Of a stretch of 64,000 nt of DNA, positions 22,421 to 33,967 are shown piece by piece. Source of the stretch: Chiridota heheva (lineage: Eukaryota > Echinodermata > Holothuroidea > Apodida > Chiridotidae); NCBI GenBank assembly GCA_020152595.1, contig JAIGNY010000129.1, positions 60,234 to 124,233 on the forward strand. Reading direction: 5' to 3'. Positions within the stretch are counted from its first letter, which is position 1, and each line of letters opens with the position of its first letter. The translations under genes were made by a program, and so were the position numbers. The notes under the pieces were generated by a model. That model was not told where the DNA came from, did not search any database, and was given only the letters and a program-made list of their open reading frames with translations.

Positions 22421-23660
22421 CTAATCGCTCGGAACTCTTCAAAAACGTTTAGTAAAACTTTTAGATAATTAATTGCGAAAATACTATATGGGTGGCCTAA
22501 TGTACAGTAACAATTAGCACCACTGAAAAAAGATTGTAAAATACTCAAATATTTTTTTTGAGTTATAAATTATAACAACCCCTCTATGCTTAAAATGCAT
22601 GAAAAAGGCATTACTAATCAAGCAAACTCCTTCATCTTTAGCTCGACTATTAAAAAAATAGTAGAGCTATTTTACTACCCCTGGATTTGGTGTCAGCGTC
22701 GGCCGGTAAAGTTTTCATAACTTAAGTTGTGAATGGTGTACATTCATGTGACTTGGCATAGGGACATGGGTACTGATCAAATGAGCATGATTGGAGGGTT
22801 GTGTGTGCATACTTATTAGCTTATTTGCATAACAATGAAAATATTTGTATCTATGATATCTCTTAAATTAAAGTGGATTTGGGGGTTTTGTTTACACAAA
22901 TGATCATATATGTGCAGAGCATTGTCTACACGTAATGGTGGGGTGAAGTGTGCATATTAATTAGGTTATTTGCATAACAATAGACTTTCATCAAAGATGT
23001 TTAAATTAATGAGCGCATAACTTTAAGTTATGAATGATGTACATTTATGTAACTTGGCACAGTGATAGAGGACATGGGTGTGGGGATTTAATAACCTAAT
23101 TAATATGCACACTTCACCCCACCATTAAGTGTAGACAATGCTCTGCACACTGTTCAAATAAGAATGATTGGGGCTTGTGTGTGCATACTAATTAGCTTAT
23201 TTGCATACCAATGAAAATATTTGTATCTATGATATTTCTTAAATGAAAGCGGGAGTGGGGATTTTGTTTACACAAATTGAAGACCATTGTCTACACTTAA
23301 TGGTGAGGTGTAATGTGCATATTAAGTAGGTTATTTGTATAACAATAGACTTGCGTACAAATATTCAACCTGAGATAATAACTTGCTATGTGGTTCAGTG
23401 GTAGAGGGTATTTATACTGTTCAGTTGAGCATGGTTGGGGGATTGTATGTGCATAATGATTAGCCTATTTGCATAGCAATGAAAATATTTGTATATGTGG
23501 TATCTCTTGAATTTAAGCAGGTATGATGATTTTACTTAAACAAATGATCATACGGTATATGTGAAGAGCATTGTTAACACCTAATTGTGAGGTGTAGTGT
23601 GTATTTGCTGCAATATATTTGACGTGAGATTACAAATATATGACTTATGATTTACTAACT
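22421..23660. repeat. Dispersed repeat with ~3 degenerate units (GCTTATTTGCATAACAATGA)
   Basis: A short inverted repeat AGCTCGACTATT/AATAGTAGAGCT lies at 22640-22668 near the left edge. Three diverged units of about 300 bp follow, each with ACTTGGCATAGGGACATGGG-like, GCATACTTATTAGCTTATTTG, AATATTTGTATCTATGATAT and CATTGTCTACACTTAATGGT blocks. It could be a MITE-derived tandem. No coding frame. Confidence 0.65.
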
Positions 23661-23879
23661 TCACATTTCTAGTTTTGTTATGATATTGACATTCCTGACA
23701 TGAATAGCAATCAAACTGTTTGTCTTGCCATGAATAAAGAAGCAAATAAAAGTTTCCTCACTTCTAAAGAATCTTAAATTATGGGTTTTAAGAAATATAA
23801 ACAATAAGCAGAATGTGGGGTAGAAGATGATATGATGATATAGTAGCTGAAGGAATTAGGATGAGGTCATGTGGGGCAA
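23661..23879. other. Short spacer
   Basis: AT-rich, nothing recognised. Confidence 0.4.
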
Positions 23880-24365
23880 GGTGGGTTAACATGTGGGACA
23901 GGATGAGTTGACTTGTGGAACAGGGTGGGTTGGCATGTGGAACAGGGTGTGTTGGCATGTGGAACAGGGTGTGTTGGCATGTGGAACTGTGTGTTGGCAT
24001 GTGGAACAGGGTGGGTTGGCTTGTGGAACAAGGGTGGGTCAACATGTGGGACAGGATGAGTTAGGATGTGGTAAAGGGTGGGTTGGCATGTGGAACCGGG
24101 TGTGTTGGCATGTGGAACAGGGTGGGTCAACATGTGGGACAGGATGAGTTGACATGTGGAACAGGGTGGGTTGGCATGTGGAACAGGGTGTGTTGGTATG
24201 TGGGACTTGGCAGATTGGCATGTGGTGAGACGTTATCTGGATTGATGGCATGTGGGTCATGCAAGTGGTGGAATGACATACAGTATCTGGTTTTCAGATG
24301 TGATTGCATGGAGTATAGGCATTGGATGACATTTGGGACAGGTTGGGATGAATGTGGAACAGTCT
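23880..24365. repeat. 22-bp minisatellite, about 20 copies
   Basis: Unit TTGGCATGTGGAACAGGGTG plus TG, with variants (GGGACAGGATGAGT). Open frames on both strands are repeat artefacts. Confidence 0.93.
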
Positions 24366-24619
24366 GAAATATGCATTATTAGCAGTGAGGGGATTTGTAT
24401 CATTTCTAATGTCTAGTTTGTCTTCACGTTAAGCAATATTGCTTTACATAATTTTGCTTTAATGTTATTGTACATTTTGCATGCTGCTTGACTTTGCGTG
24501 ACACACATATTTTCCTAAATTGGAAGTTATATTACAATCCAGGATGTAGTTCTGGGAATGTGTAGGGGCTGGGGGAGGGTACAGGTTGGAAAAGGGGGTT
24601 GAATGGCATTTTTTCATTG

Positions 24620-24945
24620 ACATTGGCAAGTCAGGGCCTCTCCTTTCTTTGTTATTCAATAGATAAAACTAAAAGAGGTGTTGTAGTTATAAAGATTGCT
24701 AGGTTTTACATGTTTTCTGGGTGAGGTACCCTTGAGCTTTTTTGTCTTAAGATATCTTGGAAAGATATTTTGAAGCTTGTAGTGCAAACTTGAAGCTTGA
24801 GGACTTTTAAAGCTCAAGTAATTCGAAATCATCTGCCCCTGCTACCCTACTGTACTTCTGTGTATACTTCCCTCTATAAGCCCATTCTCTACTAGCTTTG
24901 AATAGTCGAGCATACTGTCCTTCTGACAGTTCTAGTCTTGAATAT
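24620..24945. repeat. Dispersed repeat (second copy of the family at 3773-4270)
   Basis: Shares the ordered blocks listed for 3773-4270, with a single CCCCTGCTACCC unit instead of the four-unit expansion there. Confidence 0.7.
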
Positions 24946-25466
24946 CGATCATTTAGATCTTTCCACAGTATGTTCATGGCCAAAACTAAATTCAACTCGT
25001 TAAATTCAAAATTGTTGCCGCACTTCAAGAACTAAAAGTTGATTTACAGCAGGAGTGCCATTTTACTGGCTTTAGCCAATACTGTGCTGGGGTACGGTCG
25101 AATTACAAAAATTGTTATGTGACAGCAGGTGGAACTTCAGACTGCCAGAAATCAGCAATATTTCTTGTTAAATATGTTATTTCTAGCCGGTTTGATTGTC
25201 ATCCAAACCTAGGATCTTTATTTGTAACTAGTTTTATCAGCCTAATGGTAACTATAAGACATTCAATTTGCATTTGGTGGGATTCTTGGCTTGTTTTTGG
25301 TCCCAAAATGCATGGTATGTTTGTGTGTGTGAACTGTAACCAGTTCCCTTTTTTTTTTTTTTTTTTTTAATGAGTTTTGAGTAAAGCTTCATTGCGATTA
25401 ATTGTTAAATGCTTGCGAATTTTGATGATTAAACACTTAGTGAATTAATCCCAAATCAACAGCACT
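24946..25466. other. Intronic DNA, nothing recognised
   Basis: An 83-codon frame (25119-25370) runs into a poly-T tract and lacks a recognisable domain. Confidence 0.4.
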
Positions 25467-25745
25467 AGAGCCAAATACAATTTTTCATTAGTTGTTGTGA
25501 TTGTGGCTTATAGCTTAAGGCAAAAGCCTTAACACTTAAACAAGAAAAAAAAAATTACACAATTTACATGTCCCAGTATGATAAATAAAATTAATGTGTA
25601 AATATACACCCATTACATGTACCAGTATGATAAATAAACTAAATGTGTAAGAACACAACATTTAAAGATATACAATAAAAACAATTGCTTCTAATCCAAA
25701 CTTATCATTTAAAGCAGGTGGAATTTCTCCTTCTGATTAACCGTG
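25467..25745. repeat. Dispersed repeat (pair with 53672-53895)
   Basis: AGAGCCAAATACAATTTTT, GTGATTGTGGCTTATAGCTT, CTTAACACTTAAACAAG, CAGTATGATAAATAAACTA and AGAACACAACATTTAAAGAT occur in the same order and orientation at 53672-53895. In this copy a CAGTATGATAAATAAA segment is duplicated. Confidence 0.85.
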
Positions 25746-27469
25746 TGGCGTACAAGCGTGGAAACGTCACATTATCACACATTCTAAGTTACATTTCACT
25801 GGTATCTTTATACATTAGTATGGACACTGCTTAAAAACATGTTGTGCAAATTTCAGACTAGAAATTTACACATCATTCCACAAAAATAACTTTGCTTCAA
25901 AGGACATTTCATACTCCTTGGGATATGCTGCTCCTCTTAATAAAAACTCTTTTGTGTTGGGTGGAAATCAAGCACATGGTTTATTGAATAGCTGGTATGG
26001 AGTGTTGAACCCGAGATATGTTAAACAGATCAGATTTGTGGTTTGGGGAATGAAAGAAAAAGTTACCTTTTACTTCAACCGGCCCTGCTCTTTATAAGGG
26101 CCAGTCGCAGTGTTCCTGGTTTTAAGCAGAGTCATTTCTAATGTAACCAATCAATTTAACAAGAACTTTAAATGCGAGATTATGCTACAGCAATTTTGGA
26201 TCGATTTGTTGCTTTGCTGTGGTGCACCTGATCTACAAACCTATCACAAAAAGGCCTTTATTGCAAAATGAAGTTAGAGCTACAATTGATAGATCTCATA
26301 ATGCTAGAGCTACCTGAATGACTTGACATGCCTAGAGAGCATCATATAAGTAATTTGCCAATCTGCTCTGGAAATTGAACATCTAGCACATATTCAATAA
26401 GTTAATGGTCTCAGTGCAGTGACAAAGACAGGAAATTTGAAAACACTGATTAATGACCACAGACATCAGTCATTAGAGTTTGTGTAATAATGAGGCGCTT
26501 CAACACTAATGAGGGTTAGTTATAGACCATATTCACTGTAGGGATTGGGTCCCCTGCAGTGCATATCTTGTGTTAGGATAAATGGGCTAATTTAATGAAC
26601 TTAGTTATTCAGATGATTAGTGGAAAGCTTTAGTTGTATAGGGAATTGCTTGATGTAATAAAGGTTGGGACTGTTGGTCAGTGGCTGTAAGCATCATGGT
26701 CTTTATTGCTGACAGGATAAAAGTTCATAACACACAGTATGTGTTTAATTCATCCCAATAATTATTAACCAAAACAATTCCACTTTAGAAAGAGGCAATA
26801 AAGTTTCAAAGAAATACATCAACATGGTATGTTAATTTATAGAAATATTCCTTTCTAGGTATATGAAGCGTTATAGTTAGTCTTATAGTTTCCAAATGAG
26901 CATTGGATTGTTAAATAAAAGGGTCTTTAATTTTTACAAATAGCATATTTTCCAGTTTTCACATGACGAAGTTTGATGTATTCTATTGTGCAAAATAACA
27001 TGCACAGATGCTAATATATATGATATTGCACACTTGCTCTGCAATAAAACAAATCTGCTAGGCCATAGCTGTGAATGTTGTTTCCAGCTAGGTTTACCTA
27101 TCAAAAGTGGGTGCAAAAGTCACAAAATCAAAAAGTGCCTATCAAAAGTGAGGAGGAAAGAAGGGAGGGGGGGTCATAAAATCATACTGAGACAAAAAAT
27201 CACCACACATAAGATATAAATATGGAAAAAAATGGGTGTGGGTGGGGGGATCTCCGCTTGTACCCCATGATCTCTATATGTTTACATCTAATTCCATCCA
27301 TTTCTTGGTCTAGGCAAGTCTGTTACACCTGCAGTCCTTTCATATGAAATTTGCTGGTTAAGCTCTCCTCATCAGCTTAAATAGCAAGTCGGAACACCAT
27401 ACAATGATGTTTCATAGGGTCTGTACATTTGAGATACATTACAATTTGACCATGGCAGGATGGGCAGTC
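25746..27469. other. Intronic DNA, nothing recognised
   Basis: AT-rich with no tandem repeats. The open frames at 26934-27116 (-) and 26986-27219 (+) are antisense overlaps of each other, without any family signature. Confidence 0.45.
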
Positions 27470-29632
27470 TCTCATCTCTCCTGGAATGGTTACCTTCTCA
27501 CTGCGAAAAAGGATATTGTTAACCACCTCGCCGCCTCTTTCAGCAACATCTTGTCCTTGGCCAACATCTTATCCTCGGCCAACCCCAATGCTTTTAAAGC
27601 CAAAAAAGCTTGCGACAAAATCTGGGGTATTACCTTTCCCCCGGACAACACTGAGAGCTATAACACCCCTCTCACCCTTTCTGAATTAAACGAAGCCGTC
27701 CACGACACTGGCTGCAACTCCATGACGCTGGCTGCAATTCCAAGGGCCCAGATAACCTCCAACATCAAACGTGCACTTTACGTGGACGACTTCACCATCT
27801 TATCTTCTACTCCTCCCCTAGCTTTCCTCTTGTCGAAAATAGGCTCCAACTCAGCCTCAACCGGCTGCAAGATTGTTGCAACAATAACGGTTTTTAATTA
27901 TCCAAAGATAAGACAGTCTGCATGCGCTTCTGTCATTTTAACAACCTTCACCCAACCCTAACCCAGTGCTTAATAGCAATCGCATCCCTAAAGTTGACCA
28001 CACTTAAGTTCTTGGATTTAAGCCTAGACCAAGCTCTCCTACAAGCAACACATCACCAACCTGAAACAGAAATGCAACAGCTCCCTCAACATTCTTCACC
28101 TCCTCTCTAACACCGCTTGGGGTGCGAACCCCCATGCTCTCCACAAAATCTTCAGGCTCACCATTTGTGCTAAGCTCGACTACGGCAATATTGTCTACTG
28201 TGCCGCTCACAACTCTTATCTCAACCACATCAACGCCATCCAATATGAAGCCCTCAGGCTTTGTCTGGGTGCCTACAGGGCCTTCCCCATCACCAGCCTT
28301 CACGTTGAAGCCAATAAACCCCCCTTTCTGCTAAGGTTTAGAAAGCTTAGCCTTTCCTATGCTGTCAGAGCCCTCACCAACACCCAGAACCCTGTTTACA
28401 ACCTCATTAGGCACCCCAATTTCTCCACCTATTTTGATAGGACTAAAACCCTATCCCCTCTGTTCAGCTCACGAATCAAACCCGACCTCTACCATCTCGT
28501 CATCAACACCTCTACTCTTGGTACTTTCTCCTGGCCCACCTTTTCTCCCTGGGCCACCCTCTCCCTTCTATCTACCTGCACCTCTCCACTCATCACAAAA
28601 CCCAAACCCACCCCAACCTCTTCATCAACATCTACAACCAAATCAAAGACCAACTTCTAAACTACACCTCTATCTATACTGATGGCTCCAAGGAAGGCGA
28701 TAAGACAGCTGCTGCTGCCGTCATCCAAGACATCACCCTCAGTAGCAGGCTTCCCAACACTTGTCCATCTTCTCGGCAAAGGTCAAGGTCATCCTACTCA
28801 CCCTCAACTTTAATGAGTATTTTCTGCTCAGCCACTTTGCCATCTTCTCAAACTCCAAGTCTGTCCTTGCTTCTTTACTCAATCTTAAATGGGATAACCC
28901 CACGTCCCACCTCCTCTGTAAACTCCTTTCATACCCCTCCCCCTTCTCTTTAGAAAGAGTGTATTATTCCTATTTAGTGTTTTTCAGGATACCCAGCCAT
29001 GTTGGCATTCCTGGCAATGGTAGAGCTGATGCTGGCGCTAAGTTTGTCCTCAACCCCCTTACCTCCCCCTCCACCCCATTTCCAAAACCCTTTCTGACAT
29101 CAAACCGCTTATCGCTTCCCTTGTTTGTGACCGCTGGCAAACCTCATGGGACTCCCAAATTGATAAGAAACTCCACGTCATCCAGCCCACCATTCCGATC
29201 AAACCCACCATCCACAATCCACCTCACTCACTCCAATCTCCTTATTGGTTCCCCATTCCTCTGCAACAATTGTCATTGCACCTCACAGTCCACCACATCC
29301 TCTTTGCAACCTTTCCAGAGCTTCCTCCCCTCACAACTCAATAGCTAAGCTCTTCCAGAAATTCCTTCGGATAAAATGATCTCCTTCCTTAATCATGCTT
29401 CCCTCTACAACCATAATTAGTCCTCCTCTCATGCCCCCTCTCTACTTTTGCCCCTTTTTTGCACCCATGCACTTCCTCTCTTGATCTCAGCCTTCTGGCT
29501 TTTAGCCCCCGTTTTTCTCTCAGTCTCCCCCTATTTTCTTTTCTTCTTACCTCTGCAATGATCTAACCTCTCAGGCACAATTTGACCCTCGCTGGTGTGG
29601 TGCCGTTAAGCCCTCATCAAACAAACAAACAA
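27470..29632 (+). mobile_element. I/R1-like non-LTR retrotransposon, internally deleted (copy B)
   Basis: It starts in the region before the reverse transcriptase (GYLLTAKKDIVNHLAASFSN and SYNTPLTLSELNEAV). It then jumps directly from the CNSKGPD segment at about 27750 to ALYVDDFTILSS, losing most of the RT fingers and palm. Thumb, RNase H (YTDGSKEGDKTAAAA, PSHVGIPGNGRADAGAK) and the C-terminal TLTHS/HHIL block follow in shifting frames. It ends in GTGCCGTTAAGCCCTCATC (AAAC)n. Frameshifts and an E-to-K change in the RNase H SAEAK motif show it is dead. Confidence 0.88.
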
Positions 29633-29832
29633 TTCGGTCAATTCAAAGTGGTCAAGTTGTAACTGATTTTGACCTGATTTTCAGCTTTGTACAGGTTTTG
29701 TTTCTACATTTATGAATTGACATATAATTTGGGTACAAGTATCTGTCTATATACATTTAATGTATGCCTTTGTTCTTAAGTTATTAATGATCATTAGGTA
29801 AATGAGGTAATCAAATTTCTTGTTTTTTGCAG

Positions 29833-29888
29833 GTTTCAGTAGGCTTCCTACCCAATAAAAGGTTACTTGGGCTAAGCAAAGTCGCTAG
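29833..29888 (+). CDS. GCH1: GTP cyclohydrolase I exon (human exon 3 equivalent)
   Basis: This 56-nt exon follows TTTTTTGCAG (AG at 29831-29832) and precedes GTAAGT. It reads VSVGFLPNKRLLGLSKVA and the first two bases of an Arg codon, matching the family block V-H-I-G-Y-L-P-N-K-x-V-L-G-L-S-K-L-A-R (human residues 152-170). It starts in phase 0 straight after the Lys that ends the 10578 exon and leaves phase 2, as expected. GLSK is a conserved substrate-pocket element in the family. No anomalies. It lies 200 bases after the end of retrotransposon copy B. Confidence 0.97.
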
Positions 29889-32787
29889 GTAAGTATACAG
29901 ACATAACATCATACAAGTATTAAGTTGTGACTGTTAGCATTTTTTCATAAATGTACAGCCATCACCATTACGGTCGTTTAATTGTTTAACCGTAAGTGAT
30001 GACGTAATTATCCAGTGACGTAATCTTCTATACTGTTATGTGCATAATCACTCACATCGTGCATGTATTGGTCATTCCTTCATGCAAACTTATAAAGCCT
30101 ACTGCTGGTTTGAGGATGGATTGCGCTTCCATGTTGGGGTAAATACCATAAACGAGTGGAAATAAGAGTGGCAAATTTATATCCTAACTGATAAATGCAA
30201 GACGAAACTTTGTGTATAAATAAATGGTACTAATGGAAAGGGAACGCACACCACCAGGGTTCAATCATATTCATTACACATGATTGAATGTCTCAAGAGA
30301 ATGAAAAGAACCACAAAAATCACAAGACTGCACACTAACAAACCTAGTTTTTCATTGAAGAAAATATGTAAGAAACATAGCATAAGCAATCCTGCAAAAT
30401 AGTTTAAAACAAAACTTTATTTTCAATAACCCCCATAATAATCCAAGAACTGTCAACAAAGTTAAGCTGTTAGGTAGCCAAAACCGCAATAACATATACT
30501 GCACATGTTCACACACACAGTATTAAAGTTCGCAATACCTCGAGCTTGATAATATCCAGGGTGCTCAGTTCGGATTTAACCTGGGATGCCCTCTGGAATA
30601 TTAGCGTAGCCCACTCAATGATTCTTCCACGTGGAATGTAAAAAAGTTAGTACGGTTTTCCAATGACCTTATTAGGAGTTACAGCGTTGCTGTGAGCGAA
30701 AGATTTGCACGTTTGCCGGTCATTGGTTGGGATATATGTACTGTGATTCGATAATGAATGGATATGTGCGGAAATTTCTTGTGTGTGTAGTTGATTGTTA
30801 TGTTAATGAGCGCTAGCCTGGGCCTAGTGCCTTCCTTATGAGTGCAAGCCAGCTGCTTTCCATCCGATCCCAGGTACCATGGAAATGTTTAGTGTTATGC
30901 ATATGGACCCTGGGTGAAATGTGAAGGCAATAATTTAGTGGGTAAAGATTGACACGAGAAGAAAAATATTGTTAGATGGTTTCGTGAATTTATTTAAACT
31001 TGAAAAAAAACATCAAAATTGAAATAACACTCGTTTAGATGGAGCATGATTTCCTAAATGGATGATAGAACAAATGGCGGGTAAATGGTTTAACAGATAA
31101 TCGTAAAACCTTAACAAGTCTTACTCCAATAAGGTCCCTCAATAGTTTAGTAGTATAAGCTAGATTAGTAATGCCCATAAGGGGTGTTCTGTAGATGAGG
31201 GGTGTGTTCCACTAATACAGGGGATTTTCTGCTAGTAAGGGGGTGTTCTGCTGATAAGGGGGCTGTGCATGGCGTCCCAGGCACCAGGAAGCCCAGGTTA
31301 TAGGGTGCCCTTAGAAATTCAGAAAAGAGATATTCGTTGAAGCAAAAAGCAGTGGTGGATTTTTAGCAGCCAAAAAAGGTGATGACCTTTTTTTTCAAAC
31401 TTTCGAGTATTGCAAATCCAAATTTTCAAAATCATGGATCTGTCAGTCCTTTATACAGCTGTGTTTTTAACTATGGCTTATCTAAAAGTTCCATGTGTAC
31501 AAAAATTTCCACAGGCCTGCACTGGCTGTTGGTGGCCCTGTACTAGTGTAATATTTATTGACCTGTTTAATATACATTGACCTGCTCAATATTCATTAAC
31601 CTGCTTAATATTCATTGACTTGCTTAATATTCATTGACCTACTTAATATTTATTGACCTGCTTAATATTCATTGACCTGCTTAAATATTCATTGATCTGC
31701 TTAACTGAAAAAATATTATTGTTAGTAAACTAAAGTTGTGTAGCCATCCACATGGATAAAAAACTTTGCTGAATAATAAGAGTCTCTAGAAAATTGCACC
31801 CTGATGGTCTAGTGCTCCTTTACAAAAGCCTTGTTTCAAGCCCTTTAAAAAGCCTTGTTTTAAGCCCTTTAAGAAAGCCTTGTTTCAAGCAGTCCCTGCA
31901 AGCTTATTTGAACAAGGGAGCTGTCATTGGGTTGCAAACATAAGAGCATTGAGTTATGACTGCAAGTTTTCATTTAGCAAACATATTTAAACAAAACAGT
32001 ATTTAGTCAAATTAAACATTGAGAAAAATCAGTGCAAGGACGTTTGGTTTTATCAAAGGAGTTAATAAAGTGCTGGTATAACGAGAGTTGCTGTTTTTGT
32101 TAGCTGCAACAGCCTGCTTTGATTCAGTGCCAGATTAATGCAGCAGCAAAGTAGCATTAGCTACATGCCCCCTACTTTTTGTGGCCCTGTGGTCATAGAT
32201 AAAACCCTGTTGCTTATTGTATGACTACTATCAAAACTACAACCTTTCTTGGGCATTCCTAGGTAGGATTGTGTTGCTTAATGTACTTTGACCATATAAA
32301 CTACTTTCTTAGATCAGGGACCTGCACATTTAGGGGCTGCACAATTGGGTCCCGCGGCCATAGGTAGAATAGGCTGTCTTGTTTAGTGTACTATGACAAA
32401 AAAATTGCAATCCTTTCTTAGATCAGGGGCCCCACATTTTAAGATTCTAGAGGCCCCTCACTTGCCTTAATCCAGCCCTGCTTTAACTTCAAATAAACAA
32501 GAGCAGCATTTGTTGTTTCTTGAAGTACATAGTCAACAGTGAGTCTATTCAAGTAATGGTTGATGGGGGTGGAGACAATAATTGTTTTTGGTTCTTCCGT
32601 TATAAATACTGTATGTTCGAATACAATCTACACACATGCCGGAAGGCACCACAGCCCCCCCCCCCTCCCCCCCTTCCCCTCTCACACACACACACACACA
32701 AGCCTCCATTATGATATGGGCTAGATTTTGTATTTATCGTTTTCGTAATAAGACATCAATGTGATAATTCTTTTTTTTTCTTCCTAG
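29889..32787. other. Short GCH1 intron (2.9 kb), mostly plain sequence with small tandem repeats
   Basis: No coding content. Small tandems: a GGGGTGTTCTGCTGATAAGG-like unit at 31180-31262; a 20-bp CTTAATATTCATTGACCTG unit, about eight copies, at 31551-31700; and AAAGCCTTGTTTCAAGCCCT, about four copies, at 31808-31890. The region 32130-32480 holds three diverged copies of a segment with TTTCTTAGATCAGGG. A C-rich run and (CA)n lie at 32655-32700. The 3' end is T-rich (TTTTTTTTTCTTCCTAG), a strong acceptor. Confidence 0.7.
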
Positions 32788-32819
32788 AATTATTGAAATC
32801 TACAGCAGGAGGCTAACAG
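32788..32819 (+). CDS. GCH1: GTP cyclohydrolase I 32-nt microexon (human exon 4 equivalent)
   Basis: The exon completes the split Arg codon and reads IIEIYSRRLT plus one base, between an acceptor AG at 32786-32787 and the donor GTAAGA. Human GCH1 has an exon of the same size and phase here (IVEIYSRRLQ, residues about 171-180). Conservation of a 32-nt exon together with both phases strongly supports a real, spliced GCH1 locus rather than a processed copy. Because 32 is not a multiple of 3, skipping it would shift the frame. Confidence 0.96.
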
Positions 32820-33818
32820 GTAAGAAACCTTTTTTTCAATTGATACAACATTTATTTCAACTAACAAATACTAATTGTTGTGAAATCATATTGATACCTT
32901 CTTCCGTTCAGAAGTTATCATTTTAAAGATTTCAGCAATGTGTAAAAAGTGACAATTGTAGTTGCATCCACCAACACAGTTGGACGGAGGTTATGTTAGT
33001 TACCCCCGCCAACACAGTTGGATGGAGATTATGTTTTTGCCTGTATGTTTATGTGTGTTTTGTTGTTGCTTAAGGAAGAGGTGATTAAGATTTGAGACCT
33101 ATTGGAACATGGGAAGGGCACAAATGGAGGGGTAGGGGTGTTTAGTGTTTTGGGATGAGATCTGTCAAGACTTCCCAGTTTAAACTTTCCAATGGAATGT
33201 GCTGAACAATGAATTCATGCCCTGAAAGGATTTCCAAACAATCCATTTTCTAGACTCAAAAAAGAAAATTAAATTTTAGTGGTTGGGTATCAAAGAAAAT
33301 CAAATCTTGTAGTTGGGTATCAAAGAAAATCAAACCAATATCTTTTGGCATGACTGGAAAAGGATGGAATGTGAATCTTCCCTAAGGAACTCAAACAATA
33401 AATGCTTAGCTTGAATAAAACTGCAAACAATGAAGGTACAGTGCTAGCGAGAACGAATGTGTCATGCGATTCCCCTCATCACACGCTTCACGCCGTCCAT
33501 GGAGTACAAACACGATCGGATTAAGTATTGTTAAGAATGCGGGAAAATCGCGATCAATAAGCTGCTTAAGTTGTCCACTTCAAGTATAGTTTATCTGTGG
33601 TTATGAACCAAAAAAATCTGTTTAATGTATCGCGGAAACCATGAGATCAGTTCTTTTGTAATAGCGTTTAATCCCCGAGGTTTGCTGTGGCTCCACGCAC
33701 ACAAAAGATTCACAAGGATGTTTAAAAGGGATTAAAGACTTAGGCTCTCTGTCAGTTCCGAAATCTCAATAGGTTTAAGAGACCAGGGTCATAGACCCCT
33801 AGCCCGTTTTGTGTATCG
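32820..33818. other. Start of a 12.9-kb GCH1 intron
   Basis: Contains a dispersed-repeat fragment, doubled, at about 32970-33040 (CCAACACAGTTGGACGGAGG and CCAACACAGTTGGATGGAGA) and a short direct repeat GGGTATCAAAGAAAATCAAA at 33280-33335. Otherwise unrecognised. Confidence 0.5.
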
Positions 33819-33967
33819 CTGACGAGTGAACACACAATTACAATGACGGGGTCGTCGCCTGTGCATTTGGTTATGATAGTAACAATGCTATCACGAAACG
33901 CTTAATACGACCTGGACGAGAACACAAGTACGACGTACGGACAGACATAACATCGACAACCAAGTCA
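33819..33967. repeat. Dispersed repeat (pair with 58402-58552)
   Basis: About 150 bp, including ACGAGTGAACACACAATTAC, TAGTAACAATGCTATCACGA and GACGTACGGACAGACATAAC, recurs at 58402-58552 in the same orientation with roughly ten percent mismatches. It is CpG-rich for this window and looks like one end of a larger element, as the similarity stops abruptly. Confidence 0.8.

Noticed and set aside
28004-28303. A 99-codon minus frame (MKAGDGEGPVGTQ...)
   Set aside because: Antisense shadow of the I-like ORF2; the same shadow recurs at 42810-43091 in copy C2.
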